A stretch of 64,000 bases of DNA, from contig NC_088775.1 of NCBI RefSeq assembly GCF_954871325.1, forward strand, positions 31,287,561-31,351,560. The letters are read 5' to 3'. Positions 33,481-45,149 of the stretch are shown here, in pieces. The stretch's first letter is position 1, and the number at the start of each line of letters is the position of its first letter. Below the pieces are notes generated by a model. The model had not been told where the DNA came from, did no database searches, and was given only the letters and a program-made list of their open reading frames with translations. The stretch is from Gordionus sp. m RMFG-2023 (taxonomy: Eukaryota; Nematomorpha; Gordioida; Chordodea; Parachordodidae). The position numbers and the translations under genes are program-made.

Positions 33481-33892
33481 TTAGTCAAAATTCTGCATAG
33501 TAAAATAATTTATTTTATTTATATTTAATGTAAATATTTTATTATTATCAAAAATAAACATGATATGATTTAATATTTTTTATTTATATTTTGAAATGAA
33601 AATAAATTTATTTATTTGATGTTTTTTTAATAAAAAAAATAATATGCTGCTATATTGTAAAAATGTAATATTCTTTATAATATAATTTATTAGTGATTTT
33701 CACAATCTTCTTTGTAAATACATCTTTTATTGAGGAATTATATTGTAAATTTTATTAGATAAATAAACAATCTTTTAGGTGAAATCTTTTATCATTTTTT
33801 TAAAATTATCTATTTATTATTAAATGAGGTGGATTTTATGAAACTTTTTTGATGTTATTTTATATGATCTTTTTAAGGATAATATTTTAATG

Positions 33893-34430
33893 TGACAATT
33901 GTCATAATCGTTCTTTTATAAGTTTTTTGAATTTTTTTGAAGAAAGTATGTTAAAATAAGTATTAATAACATGTGTAAATACAAATTTAGTGAAGATGTA
34001 CCAATGAAAAGTGACAATTGTCATAATAGTCAATTTTAAAGTTTTTTAAATTTTTTTGACGAAAATTTGTTAAAATAAGTATTAATAACATGTGTAAATA
34101 TAAATTTAGTGAAGATGTACCAATGAAAAGTGACAATTGTCATAATAGTCAATTTTAAAGTTTTTTAAATTTTTTTGACGAAAATTTGTTAAAATAAGTA
34201 TTAATAACATGTGTAAATATAAATTTAGTGAAGATGTACCAATGAAAAGTGACAATTGTCATAATCGTTATTTTTAAAGTTTTTTGAATTTTATTGACAA
34301 AGATATTTTAAAATAAGTATTGATAACATGTTTAAATAAAAATTTAGTGAAGATGTACTATAGATAAGCGACAATTGTCATAATCGTTATTTTTAAAGTT
34401 TTTTGATTTTTTTTGACGAAAATAGTTAAC
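33893..34430 (+). repeat. Left arm array of 119-bp units
   Basis: Units begin with the palindrome TGACAATTGTCA at about 33893, 34011, 34131, 34249 and 34369 and contain TTTAGTGAAGATGTACCAAT. They face the right-arm array in inverted orientation, across a ~300-base centre (34430-34728). Confidence 0.85.
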
Positions 34431-34727
34431 TTGCATCGATATTGATTTTAAAATAGAAAAAAAAGTTTACCCAAATTTTAAACAAGATTGTCTGGTGAAA
34501 ATTGGTAAAAAAATAATAATTTCTAACTTAGGATTAGATATTATGATATAAATTTTGCATATTAATTTCTGACCCGATGAACAAATGTAATAAAATGCCA
34601 ATTTGCTCCTGTTTTTGGGGAAGAATCTATTATTACCATATGTTTTTCTATGGCATATACTCAGGCAATTTTAATTTTACAATCTATATTTTTACCCATT
34701 TACATCAAAGAAATTTAAAAAATAACA

Positions 34728-36504
34728 ATTATGACAATTGTCACTTTTCTATAGTACATCTTCACTAAATTTTTATTTAAACATGTTATTATTACTCATT
34801 TTAACATATTTTCGTCAACAAAAACAAAAAACTTAAAAAATAATGATTATGACAATTGTCGCTTATCTAGAGTACATCTTCCCTAAATTTTTATTTAAAC
34901 ATGTTATATATACTTATTTTTAAATATTTTCGTCAAAAAAATTCAAAAAACTTTAAGAATAACGATTATGACAATTGTCACTTTTCTTTGGTACATCTTC
35001 ACTAAATTTATGTTTACACATGTTATTAATACTTATTTTAACATATTTTCGTCAAAAAAATTCAAAAATCTTTAAAAATAACGATTATGACAATGTCAAT
35101 TTTCTATGGTACATCTTCACTAAATTTTATTTAAACATGTTATCAATACTTATTTTAACATATCTTCTTCAAAAAAATTCAAAAAACTTATAAAATAACG
35201 ATTATGACAATTTTCACTTTTCTATGGTTCATCTTCACTAAATTTTTATTTAAACATGTTTTTAATACTTATTTTAACATATTTTCTTCAAAAAAATTCC
35301 AAAAACTTATAAAATAACGATTATGATAATTGTCACTTTTCTATGGTACATCTTCACTAAATTTTTATTTAAACATGTTTTTATTACTTATTTTAACATA
35401 TTTTCTTCAAAAATATTCAAAAAACTTTAAAAATAACGATTATGACAAATGTCACTTTTCATTGGTACATCTTCACTAAATTTATATTTACACATGTTAT
35501 TAATACTTATTTTAACCTATTTTCTTCAAAAAAATTCAAAAAACTTATAAAATAACGATTATGACAAATGTCACTTTTCATTGGTACATCTTCACTAAAT
35601 TTATATTTACACATGTTATTAATACTTATTTTAACCTATTTTCTTCAAAAAAATTCAAAAAACGTATAAAATAACGATTATGACAATTGTCACTTTTCTA
35701 TGGTACATCTTCACTAAATTTTTATTTAAACATGTTTTTAATACTTATTTTAACATATTTTCTCCAAAAAAATTCCAAAAACTTATAAAATAACGATTAT
35801 GATAATTGTCACTTTTCTATGGTACATCTTCACTAAATTTTTATTTAAACATGTTTTTACTACTTATTTTAACATATTTTCTTCAAAAAAATTCAAAAAA
35901 CTTTAAAAATAACGATTATGACAAATGTCACTTTTCATTGGTACATCTTCACTAAATTTATATTTACACATGTTATTAATACTTATTTTAACCTATTTTC
36001 TTCAAAAAAATTCAAAAAACTTATAAAATAACGATTATGACAAATGTCACTAAATTTATATTTACACATGTTATTAATACTTATTTTAACCTATTTTCTT
36101 CAAAAAAATTCAAAAAACGTATAAAATAACGATTATGACAATTGTCACTTTTCTATGGTACATCTTCACTAAATTTTTATTTAAACATGTTTTTAATACT
36201 TATTTTAACATATTTTCTTCAAAAAAATTCAAAAAACTTTAAAAATAACGATTATGACAATTGTCATTTTTCTATGGTACATCTTCACTAAATTTTTATT
36301 TAAACATGTTATTAATACTTATTTTAACATATTGTCGTCAAAAAAATTCAAAAAACTTTAAAAATAGCGATTATGACAATTGTCACTTTTCTTTGGTACA
36401 TCTTCACTAAATTTATATTTACACATGTTATTAATACTTATTTTAACCTATTTTCTTCAAAAAAATTCAAAAAACCTATAAAATAACGATTATGACAATT
36501 GTCA
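34728..36504 (-). repeat. Right arm array of 119-bp units
   Basis: About 15 units are in inverted orientation to the left arm, with the words ATTATGACAATTGTCACTTT, GGTACATCTTCACTAAATTT and AACATGTTATTAATACTT. Unit pairs of about 240 bases recur (TTTATTTAAACATG alternating with TATATTTACACATG), which indicates expansion by blocks. Confidence 0.85.
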
Positions 36505-36998
36505 CATTAAAATATTATCCTTAAAAAGATCATATAAAATCATCAAAAAAGTTTCATAAAATCCACCTCATTTAATAAAAAATAGATAATTTTAAAAAAA
36601 TGATAAAAAAATTATAAAAGATTTCACCTAAAAGATTGTTTATTTATCTAATAAAATTTACAATATAATTCCTCAATAAAAGATGTATTTATAAAGAAGA
36701 TTGTGAAAATCACTAATAAATTATATTAAAAAGAATATTTAAATAAGTTATTGATTAATAAAAATAATATTCTTATTTTTATTTAAGAAATTTTTACTTT
36801 ATCATGTAAAATATAATTATAATTATACATAGTACATACTCGGAAAAAAAATATATATATATATTAAAACATAAACGTTTAATTATAACGAAAAAATATT
36901 TTTTTTTGTGGTTAAAATCTAAATATAGTTGCGATGCAAAATATATATAAATTAACAAAATAGTTTTTAATATAAAACAAATGACTATATTTGATAAA

Positions 36999-37630
36999 CT
37001 AGGAGTGAAATAGGAGTGTTTCGAAGAAACATTTGTAGTTCCCCTTTAGGATTTCAAATTGGACTTTTTGTTTAAGAGATAGGGACTCGTTTTTAACCCC
37101 TGTCCTTAACGAAATTCTTCTACCCAATTGATTTAAGAACTTTAGGGATTGGGGACCGGGGTTTCCAAGGACGCTAAAAATTAGGGGAATAAATATAAAA
37201 GAGTTAGGGAGGAATCTATATTTATTAATCTTATTGGTTTCTTGTAGTTCCAAGGGGTCGGTATTTCCGTTAGCCGGAAAGGTAACACAAGAGACGTCCC
37301 ACACAAGTCTTTTGCCGCCGTGCCAAGACGTTAAAGACATGCCGTCAGGGCGCTTACCGTCAGCATTTAGGAGACCCAATGGCTCCAAGCTATTGGGGAA
37401 ACCGGCCGAAATCAAGGCTTTGCCGATTAACCTATTAAGGTTGTCGTGCCTCAGGAAACGGCCACTGACTTTGAGGCACGAGAAACAATGTCTAGAGAAA
37501 GGATCAACCTGTTTGTGACAGGCAGCACAGGTGTCCACAGAAGGGATAAAGCAACCAAGCCTATGGCCAATGGCAGTTTGAAACTCATCGTCTGTGAGTA
37601 ACGTTTCCTTTTTACCACTCGGAATTGCGT
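36999..37630 (-). pseudogene. LINE-like C-terminal zinc finger and PD-(D/E)XK-like endonuclease
   Basis: The best open part is 36999-37538 (179 codons). CAACHKQVDPFSRHCFSC is a CCHC-type zinc region, followed by GRFLRHDNLN. The nuclease core is KRPDG with, about 15 residues on, LVWDV, matching the P-D ... D pattern of restriction-like endonucleases of R2-type LINEs, which nick the target for reverse transcription. A lysine-bearing NKYRFLP follows. The open frame ends at 36999, and the rest of the insert to 36740 is non-coding. Confidence 0.7.
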
Positions 37631-37948
37631 CTAGCCATTCATGGCCGTTAGAGTTTTTTTTGCGTTTCTGAGCAGTTGAAGGTTAGTTAGCTCAGGATAC
37701 ATACAAAGTTTTTCAAACGAGCATTGAAGCATAGGGACCAGGAAGCTCTTTAGATGACAGGAAATTGGCTGCTCGGAGCCTTGGGTGATTAGAGTAAGCC
37801 ACTCTTGTTTAGCTGAAGATAGAAGGGGATCGTCCAACTCGATAAGCGAGGAAATAGAATCGGCGAAAGATATTCGAGATGAAAGAAAACACGCAATTGC
37901 CATAAGGAAGGGGGGTGACAATCCCAGTCCACCCCGGTAAGCGGGCAT
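37631..37948 (-). pseudogene. LINE-like ORF, connector region
   Basis: This is a continuation of the RT gene in another frame. The in-frame reading actually starts upstream of the ATG, at about 38.10 kb. MPAYRGGLGLSPP is the conserved 'GGLGL' block after the thumb. A second frameshift near 37.63 kb moves the reading towards the zinc/nuclease part. Confidence 0.7.
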
Positions 37949-38016
37949 AGAGGCGAGGGACCAATTGAAATCGGAAAAATTTAAGCCTAAAAGGGATTCG
38001 ATAAAATGTTTAAATT

Positions 38017-39615
38017 TTAATTCGAAGACCTTAAGGAGAGTATTGTACTGGAAAACGGTGGAAGATTTAAATAAATGTAAGAATTTAGGTAGAAAAAGAC
38101 ATTTTTGGTGAGAAAGAAGAACTGATGCTTGGGGAGATGAGGAAGATTCTTGAGTGAATTGGAAAGGGACTGGATCAAATCGTCAAAAGTTTTTTGACAA
38201 AAGGAGGTTGAAAAACCGATAGGGGAACCTAAAAGACAGAGTTCCTCGTGCGGAATGATTGTAAAATCTAAGGGAGGAATAAAATCCTTATTGTTGAGGG
38301 AGGAAATTTCACACTTTTTCCTATTTAGGGAAAGACCAATTTTCGAGGCTTCCATTTCAACGTACTCTATGGCCGACATAACATTGGATAAAGAACCGCC
38401 AAAAGAGCCATCGTCGAGATACCATAAATTAAGGTCTAATTGGAAATTAGACTTTAAATTTTTGATCAAATCATGAATCCCAATAGTAAAGAGCAGGGGG
38501 CCTAGAGGATCACCTTGCTGTATCCCCTCTTCGGAAGATATGGAAAATTCCCCGAATTTGAGTAACGAAGGGAATCCATAACAGGAATTAAGGAAATTCC
38601 CATATTTTGGGAAATGGTGTAAAAAAGATGGTAAGAATGCCCTCCTATGGATGGTGTTGAAGGCATTTCTGAAGTCTAACTTGCAGAAAACCTTATCGGC
38701 CTCAGTATTTATAAAAATACGCGCAACATGTGAGGCCACTTCACACCCACCTCTCACTCCAAATCCTAACTGTGAAGGAAATAAGAAGGAACTGGCCTTA
38801 GGCCGAATCCTATTTACAATAGCCTTGGCGACTAAACGACGAAAGAATGACCTTATGGCTATGGGTCTAACGCCGCCATCCGGTTTGGTCAAGGAGACAA
38901 GACGGGCGCCAAAAATAATTGGACGAATGCAAAGGGGAACTTCGCGTACGAGGATATTATTGCACAGTTCGGTTAATGCTTTCAACAAAGGGTCGATGAA
39001 ACCACTATCAGAGCATTGAATTAGCTCCACAAAGAAACCAGGTCGGAAGCCGTCCAACCCACCTGTCGTCCCTTTTCTAAAGGACTTTAAGCACTTAAGT
39101 ACTTCGTCACAGGTAAAGGGAATAGGGGAGGAGGCATGCGGGTGGATGTTAAAAGGGGACGCTCGTGGATGTTTTTCAAGAAGTTGTTTAAATATGGTAA
39201 CGTTGATAGGTGAAATAGAGTCATCGGAAGACAATATTCGGGCCGCACCGCTAATATCTCCAAGATCTAATTTTTCGGAGATCAATTTGTGACGGAAGGA
39301 GTTGGGGTTTAAAGCGTAAGAAGGAGAAAATTCATCGATAATTGTATTTCCAAAATTGGAAACTTTTTCCTTAATTAAGGCAGATAAGTTATTTATTTTA
39401 TTTTTGGGTTTAACTAGGACTCGAAAACAAAAACTAACCAGGTCTAACCATAAGGGTAGTGAGGAGAAATCCGAATTCAAATTATTTATAAGTGACGTGA
39501 GGAACCTTGAGATAGACTCTCGGGCGGCTATAGGGATCCTAGAAAGAACTGGGGGCATGCGAATTAAGGAATAAACAAAAAAAAAATAAAAAAAAATTTT
39601 ACAATATAGCAGCAT
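38017..39615 (-). pseudogene. Reverse transcriptase, RLE-type LINE-like
   Basis: The open frame is 532 codons. The conserved part starts near RIPIAARES (about residue 25). RT blocks are LVSLTKPDGGVRPIAI, SQLGFGVRGGCEVASH, the first catalytic aspartate in KLDFRNAFNT, GIQQGDPLGPLLF, and the YLDD box in LWYLDDGSFGG. These are non-LTR-type RT motifs. The family, with a C-terminal RPDG...WDV nuclease, occurs widely in invertebrates. I place it near the restriction-like-endonuclease LINEs (R2/CRE type) by analogy only. A frameshift near 38.10 kb takes the reading into the frame of 37631-37948, so the last ~30 codons here are out of frame. Confidence 0.8.
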
Positions 39616-39906
39616 ATTATTTTTTTTATTAAAATAACATCAAATAAATAAATTTATTTTCATTTCAAAATATAATAATATAAATAAAAAATATTAAATC
39701 ATATCATGTTTAGTTGATAATAATAAATAAATAAAATAAATTATTTTACTAAAATAAATAAATAATAATTAATACTAAGCATCTATGCAGAATTTTGACT
39801 AATTTAATTTTAGCAGATTTATATAGGCTTAGCCGATTTTTTAGCCGATTTTTAGGCTTAGCCTTATTAGGCTTAGGCGTAGTTTTTAGCCGATTACGCA
39901 ACACTA

Positions 39907-39914
39907 AGTCCAAT
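39907..39914. repeat. 8-bp target duplication, right of fold-back element
   Basis: AGTCCAAT is identical to 33309-33316. Confidence 0.9.
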
Positions 39915-41250
39915 AAATGAAACACATTCAGGTGAAAATATATTTAAAGCCTTTGTTAAAATAATTAAAAATTATAATTTAGAGAAAAATATTTATATAA
40001 CTTTAGATAGCAACTAATAATAAAACATTTATTGATACATTTTCTTTAAAATATCCATTAATAAAAATAGGGCACATCCGATGCTTTGCACATGTAATTA
40101 ATTTAATATCCAAAGAAATTTTAAAAATTTTAGATCCTTCAATTCTAAAACTAAGAAACATTATTAGAATGATTTGTGATTCCCCTAAAAAATTAAATTT
40201 ATTAAAAAATATATGTAGTTCCCTACATCCTCCCCTAAATTTTTAAAAACCAAAATTGGATTGTGAAATAAGGTGAAATAGCACCTACCAAATTATTGAA
40301 AGGGGCTTATTGTTAAAGCCTGCTATAACAAAATTAGTTAATGAAGTAATAACTAATATTAAAATTATTCAAGAAAAACAAATATCAGATGTAAACTAAA
40401 ATTTATAATTAGGTAATAATATACTTTGATAACATATAGGAAGAATGGGAGGATCTTATGAAAATTAAAGCTATCCTATTGCCTTTATATAAAACTACAA
40501 ATATGGTATGTGGGGAGAATTATCCTACTTATAATTTGGTTATACCTTATTATATTTTAATTCTTGAACATCTAAAAAATGAAAAACCTGGTTTCTATAA
40601 ATCCTCTAACAATAGTTTCAAAGTAGCATGTGATAAATTGTTGGGCTATTATAATTTAACTGCCGATGATACAATAATAACCACAATATTAGATCCCTGG
40701 CTTAAAATAGAATATTTTAAATCAATATCTGTCGATTATGATATTGATATATCCAAGTTAATGGACTAATTTAAAGAGATTTACAATAGATATACAGATA
40801 TTTAATTTACCCCCATTTAAATATGATTTTATTTTATAAGCTCATAATTATAACTGTCAAACAAATAAGAATGAAATTCAACAAAACAGGCTAGACATTG
40901 TTTTTAAACAAAATAATATTCAACTGTGTGAAATAGATTTTTATCTGAGTGAACCAAGAGCAAAGAGTGATACTGACGCGTTAATGTGATGAAAGGCGAA
41001 TGCATATCGGATCCCCATACTCTCGAAAATGGCAAAGGATTATCTATCTATACAAGGAACATCAACTGCTTGTGAAAGGCTTTTCTCAGTTGGAACTAAT
41101 TTATTGCCAAAAAACCGCATATCATATAAAGAAAATATAAGAAAAACTCTTTGCCTTAAAAATTGGCTTAAATTAAAAATTAAATTAATAATAATACATT
41201 TTAATTTTGTTTATAACTTGATTATATATTATTTATTATCAGATTATTGA
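39907..41250 (+). pseudogene. Ac-like hAT transposase, central and C-terminal part
   Basis: The gene continues directly after the fold-back element: ETHSGENIFKAFVKIIKNYN and ITLDSN, then IKIGHIRCFAHVINLISKE (the RC-AH-NL hAT block, about 40070-40120), then a 103-codon frame (40458-40769) with LLPLYKTTNMVCGENYPTYN and ILDPWLKIEYF. Last is the dimerisation region AKDYLSIQGTSTACERLFS with KNRISYKENIRKTLCLKNWL (41029-41160). Stops and shifts separate these blocks, at least six breaks in all, so the gene is dead. It pairs with the N-terminal part at 32739-33308. Confidence 0.8.
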
Positions 41251-41506
41251 TTACATATTATTATAATTTTTTTTGTTTAAAAATCAAATTTGTAATAAAA
41301 AAATTTGTCAATATATTTGAGTATGATTTATTTTATTAAAAAAATTAATTCGAATTATTCGAATATTTCGAATAATTTGAATCGAATACAAATAGTAGAT
41401 ATTATTATTCGTACGAATTTAAAAAGTAAATTTTATTCGATTCGTTTAAATGAATCGAATATGAATAATGCACTATTCGATTCGAATTCGTTTTTGAATA
41501 TGCCTA

Positions 41507-43284
41507 TTTAAAATATATATTTATTCTTAAAGTTCCTACCTTTTTTAAAAATACTCCTTTTTATTCTTTCAATAAAAAATACTAAACGAGGTTTTCTATT
41601 TTTCTATTTTTATGATTTTATATTTATTCCAAAAAATATACATACGGTATTTATATATTTATTAGATTATTCTATACTTATTCACAAGGATCCTATTTTT
41701 TTTTTAAGTTTGCCAATTGATCCCTCCGAATGGTATTTTATTTTATTCCTACCTTATAAAATTAACTTGAGAATTATTTTTTTTACTTTAGAAAACTATC
41801 CCCATCTTATTTCCTCTTTATATTTGTTCAAATATTGATATATCAGCCATTAGTAATGAACAAATGAAATAAACCTTAGAATATCAAAATAGGCTTGATA
41901 AGTCCCCCCTCCCCCCAAATTTTTCTGATAATATCCCTCCAACTACTAGATATATGCATCTAATATTGACCCATCTACTTGTTTAGAGTATTTTAATGTT
42001 CGTTTTATTTCAATAATAATATTTATTTATATTTTTGCCTAATTTCTTTATTTGTCTAGGCTAACCCAACCTTAATCCCTCACATTGCTACAAAACATGA
42101 TGAATCTATTAAAGATAAGCAAAGAAAATGATAACGAATAAACAAACGCCTTGCCCGTTCTAGAGTTACTGGTAGACAAAATAATAAAGAACTACGCTTG
42201 AAATTAACTCCTCTGGAGGTTTATTTTGTTTTTTTTATCTTATGTTTTATATTTATATGTTTATTTTATTTTCACCCAGTTGTCTCCAAATGATATTTCT
42301 ATCACCACTACCACAATCCCTATGCCACCTCTGCCTACTTTATAACAAATATAAGCATTCAATTCCGTACTATTATTCACTTCACTAGGAGTTATTATAA
42401 ATATTACTTTATCCGATTCTCTGAGAAACTTTCATGATTATTTGGAAGAATGTTCAAACGTGGTTGTGCAGTACGGCCATTTTCATCAACTTTATTAATG
42501 GAAAAATATGCAGTAATTCTGTCGTGGCCTTTATAACAATTCTTACTACCTTTTTATGGTTGAGTTAACCTTGTCGTTCATGGTTCTATTTTAGAAGGGC
42601 TACCAATGCTGAAATTGACAGAAATATCATTTTGCGTTTTTCTTTTACCAGTATCCCAAGGCATAAGCATATGCCTCATCTTTATCAGGACCTATGTGTT
42701 TTGTTCACTGCTTTGGTAATCCGTCATTACTTTCATCTACACGCCTAAATGATATGAAATTGTACATTAATTATTTCCTCTCCAGACGACCTTCCAGATT
42801 TATTTTGTCCCTTTTCCATCAAAAATAAAAATGTCAACAAGGATTTGCTCTTAATTTTATCAAATACACAACATAATAATTATTCCTCATTATTTTTTTA
42901 AAAAATTAGCCTAAATTTATATGTCAATAAAAAATATTTTCTTAAAAAATATATATATATAATTTGCATATAAGTTTCATTAGTGTTTAATGGCATTTTT
43001 GTAATTTAAATAGATAGCATTTTTTTTACTTAACATAAAATTATAGACAAATAATTTGGGAAATGCAAGACATACATTAAATTTATCCGAAAAGCTACAA
43101 TAACCTTATATAATAAACAACAATTTATTTTTTATATATAATTTTAATTGATCATTTTACCAAAAAGTATAAGAGTCAGTTATTTTTATTTTATTTGTCA
43201 TGATTCTCTGATAAGTGGTTTGCCCAGGCCTTCCCAGTTTCCCTTAATACGGAATTCGCATGTTTTTTTTTACATCTTAGACTA
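41507..43284. other. Diverged tandem-repeat tail, then AT-rich DNA
   Basis: Bases 41507 to about 41740 are a decayed continuation of the ~339-bp array that the hAT element interrupted. A C-run patch is at about 41903-41920. At 42100-42340 two exon-like stretches read RINKRLARSRVTGRQNNKEL ... LTPLE and, after a CAG acceptor, LSPNDISITTTTIPMPPLPTL-stop. The codon choice and splice-like borders are suggestive, but I recognise no family. The rest shows nothing. Confidence 0.35.
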
Positions 43285-43520
43285 ATTGGTAAATCAGATA
43301 TTTCCCCTTGATAAATCAATTAAAAATTTAACTATCTCCGAGGTGGGAACAAAATTATATTGGATACGACTGGGCTTGGAACCTCAAAATCAATATTAGC
43401 TTGCACCTGACATTATCTTTTATAAATTATTAAGGGTTGAGCTGGGCTTGATAAACTTTTTTATAATTATATGCTTCCTAATATTCTGAGCTTGGACCTG
43501 GCATGACATCTATCGTAAAA
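43285..43520 (+). repeat. Solitary diverged copy of the ~305-bp repeat
   Basis: It contains GACTAATTGGTAAATCAGA and GGGTTGAGCTGGGCTTGA, matching units of the 30.2-31.1 kb array with many differences. It shows that the unit is dispersed as well as tandem. Confidence 0.7.
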
Positions 43521-45149
43521 AATGAATAAAAATCTCATTCCCCGTCATTTTTGACGGGTTTTCTACTAGTTAAAAATTAATATTCATATTATTCATCCCA
43601 CAATGTCCCTGTAAAAGATATTTTCTGATGTCCTTATCAATATTTTATAGTTTTCTGCAAAATATATAATTTGCTATATTGGTAAAAATTATCTGATTGT
43701 CATATGATAATTGATAAAATTAGATATACTGTAAATCTACGACATATAATATTCCACTGTTATTGTGCTTTAATTTTTTTATTTAATTTATGATTTAATT
43801 TTATCAATAGTTTTATAATTATATTTTACTTTTATAAAATAAATAAATTAAAATTACTCACTTATAAAAAACTATATTTGATATATTATATTATTTAGTA
43901 ATTTTATATTATAATACATTTCACTTTTGTATTAAGACTTATCTTTGGCTTATATTCCATTTCTTAAAAAACATTTTTGGTTCACTTTTTTTTATATATA
44001 AATGCTTTTTTCCAAAAATGTATAAATTATGATGAATAGTTTTATAAAAAAATATCAACTTTTACATTCTTTCTTTCAAATTATTGTTTAAGATATATGC
44101 ATACATTTTTGGTGGTCAGGGAGTGGGGGGAGGACTAAGGGGGATATTTTTTATTAGCTTAAAATGATATTCATAAAAAGTGATAAATTTCTGAAGGGGG
44201 TGGGAATTTCCCCTTACCCCCCCCCTGGCTACGCCCATGCTAACCTTTGATAAAATATGGAGACGGAGACACTGAATTTACATGAGATGGTTAGAGTTTT
44301 ATTAACATTCATACATTCCATCTTTATTTTTATTAATATTAATCTTTTTTTTTTTTAAATAAACTGCATTTGATTTTTTTATTATTTTTGTATTTAAGGT
44401 TAAGATTGGGATCTAATTGGAGCGTTTGAGCAATCGAGCTAATGAGATTTTTATTTTTAATTTATAGTAATTTTAAAAATTTGTAATTAAGATGAAATCG
44501 ATCACTCGATGGCTTAAATTCTTCAATTAGGGCCTTAGTTTACGTAGCCTTGCATAATTTTTAATAAATAATTATAACAATCGTCAAAATAATAATAAAT
44601 AATATGATTATTATTATATGGGAAATTATATTTTTTTTCTATGATGTAAAATTTTCGATCATTATTAAATTTATATAAAAATTTGAAATTATTATGGAAT
44701 TATTTTGGAAATAAAAAATTTTTAATTAAAAATAATTCCTGTAGTTAAATTAGATATTAAGATAGTAAGAAGTGTTATATACAGGAGCAAGATATCGACC
44801 GAATTGATCAGGATACTTATCCTTGGTAATTGTGGTTACCAAAACCCAAAGGTAAAAAAAAAATATTTTTATATATACATTTAAAATAAAAATTAAACAC
44901 AACGCAGTGCTACTAAAATTCTAAGAGATGTTATTTAATTTTAATTATAATAATAGGCATAATGTTTTTAGCAAGTTTCGTTCCGCAATGATTTGTATTA
45001 TAAAGCTCTAGAGGTTTGATAAATTTGATTTAATTGGTCATTTATTTGCGTTATTGTTACTTTTCATAATATATGTATTATTCACAATTGGTAAAAAATT
45101 GATAAAGAAATATAGAAAAAAATGCGACTTCCTGTCATATTAACTGTGA
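43521..45149. other. AT-rich stretch with a short G/C-run element, no gene seen
   Basis: At 44100-44240 a small element with G-runs at one side and CCCCCCCCCTGGCTACGCCC at the other contains GCTTAAAATGATATTCATAA, the inverse of the piece at 28.09 kb. The GGGGGCGTAGCC-like end recalls hAT termini. I see nothing else. Confidence 0.5.

Larger units (their letters stand above)
36740..39595 (-). mobile_element. LINE-like element (RT plus restriction-like endonuclease) inside fold-back arm
   Basis: The inverted repeat of the fold-back element is continuous on its left arm (33640-33680) but split on the right arm at exactly this interval, so this is a later insertion. It is much richer in GC than its surroundings. 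On the minus strand it codes for a reverse transcriptase and then a zinc/nuclease region. The gene starts almost at its 5' edge (39.56 kb), so the copy may be 5' truncated. The 3' end is A/T-rich without a clear tail, and target duplications are not obvious. The coding region carries two frameshifts. Confidence 0.75.
33317..39906. mobile_element. Fold-back hAT-type element with tandem-repeat arms
   Basis: It starts AAGTGTTGCGTAATCGGCTA and ends in the mirror TAGCCGATTACGCAACACTA, with perfect 8-bp target duplications. The long outer inverted repeats (33317-33658 and 39596-39906) continue inward as a second inverted segment (33668-33893 / 36505-36739). They then run into opposed arrays of a 119-bp unit. 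The left arm has about 4.5 units and the right arm about 15. The right arm is split by a LINE-like insert (36740-39595); without it the element is about 3.7 kb. It has no transposase of its own, so it must rely on a hAT enzyme in trans. It is related to the MITE at 24078. Confidence 0.85.
32360..41506 (+). mobile_element. Ac-like hAT element carrying nested insertions
   Basis: The ends TAGGCCTATTCAAAAA and the mirror TAGGCATATTCAAAAAC are inverted. Subterminal ATTCGATTCGAAT palindromes are clustered at both ends (32385-32510 and 41348-41490), as in many hAT elements. The transposase gene pieces lie inside on the + strand. Without the 6.6-kb nested element it would be about 2.6 kb. A clean 8-bp target duplication is not visible, possibly because of decay. 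Confidence 0.8.

Noticed and set aside
33893-36504. CRISPR-like array of palindromic repeats
   Set aside because: The repeats are contiguous 119-bp units without unique spacers, in two inverted blocks, inside a eukaryotic transposon. No cas-like gene is present.
38255-39574. Plus-strand frames of 72-122 codons in the LINE-like insert
   Set aside because: They are antisense shadows of the reverse transcriptase frame.
33317-39906. The RT gene as the transposition gene of the 6.6-kb TIR element
   Set aside because: The inverted arm is continuous on the left and split on the right exactly around the RT region, so the RT is a later insertion and not part of the hAT-type element.
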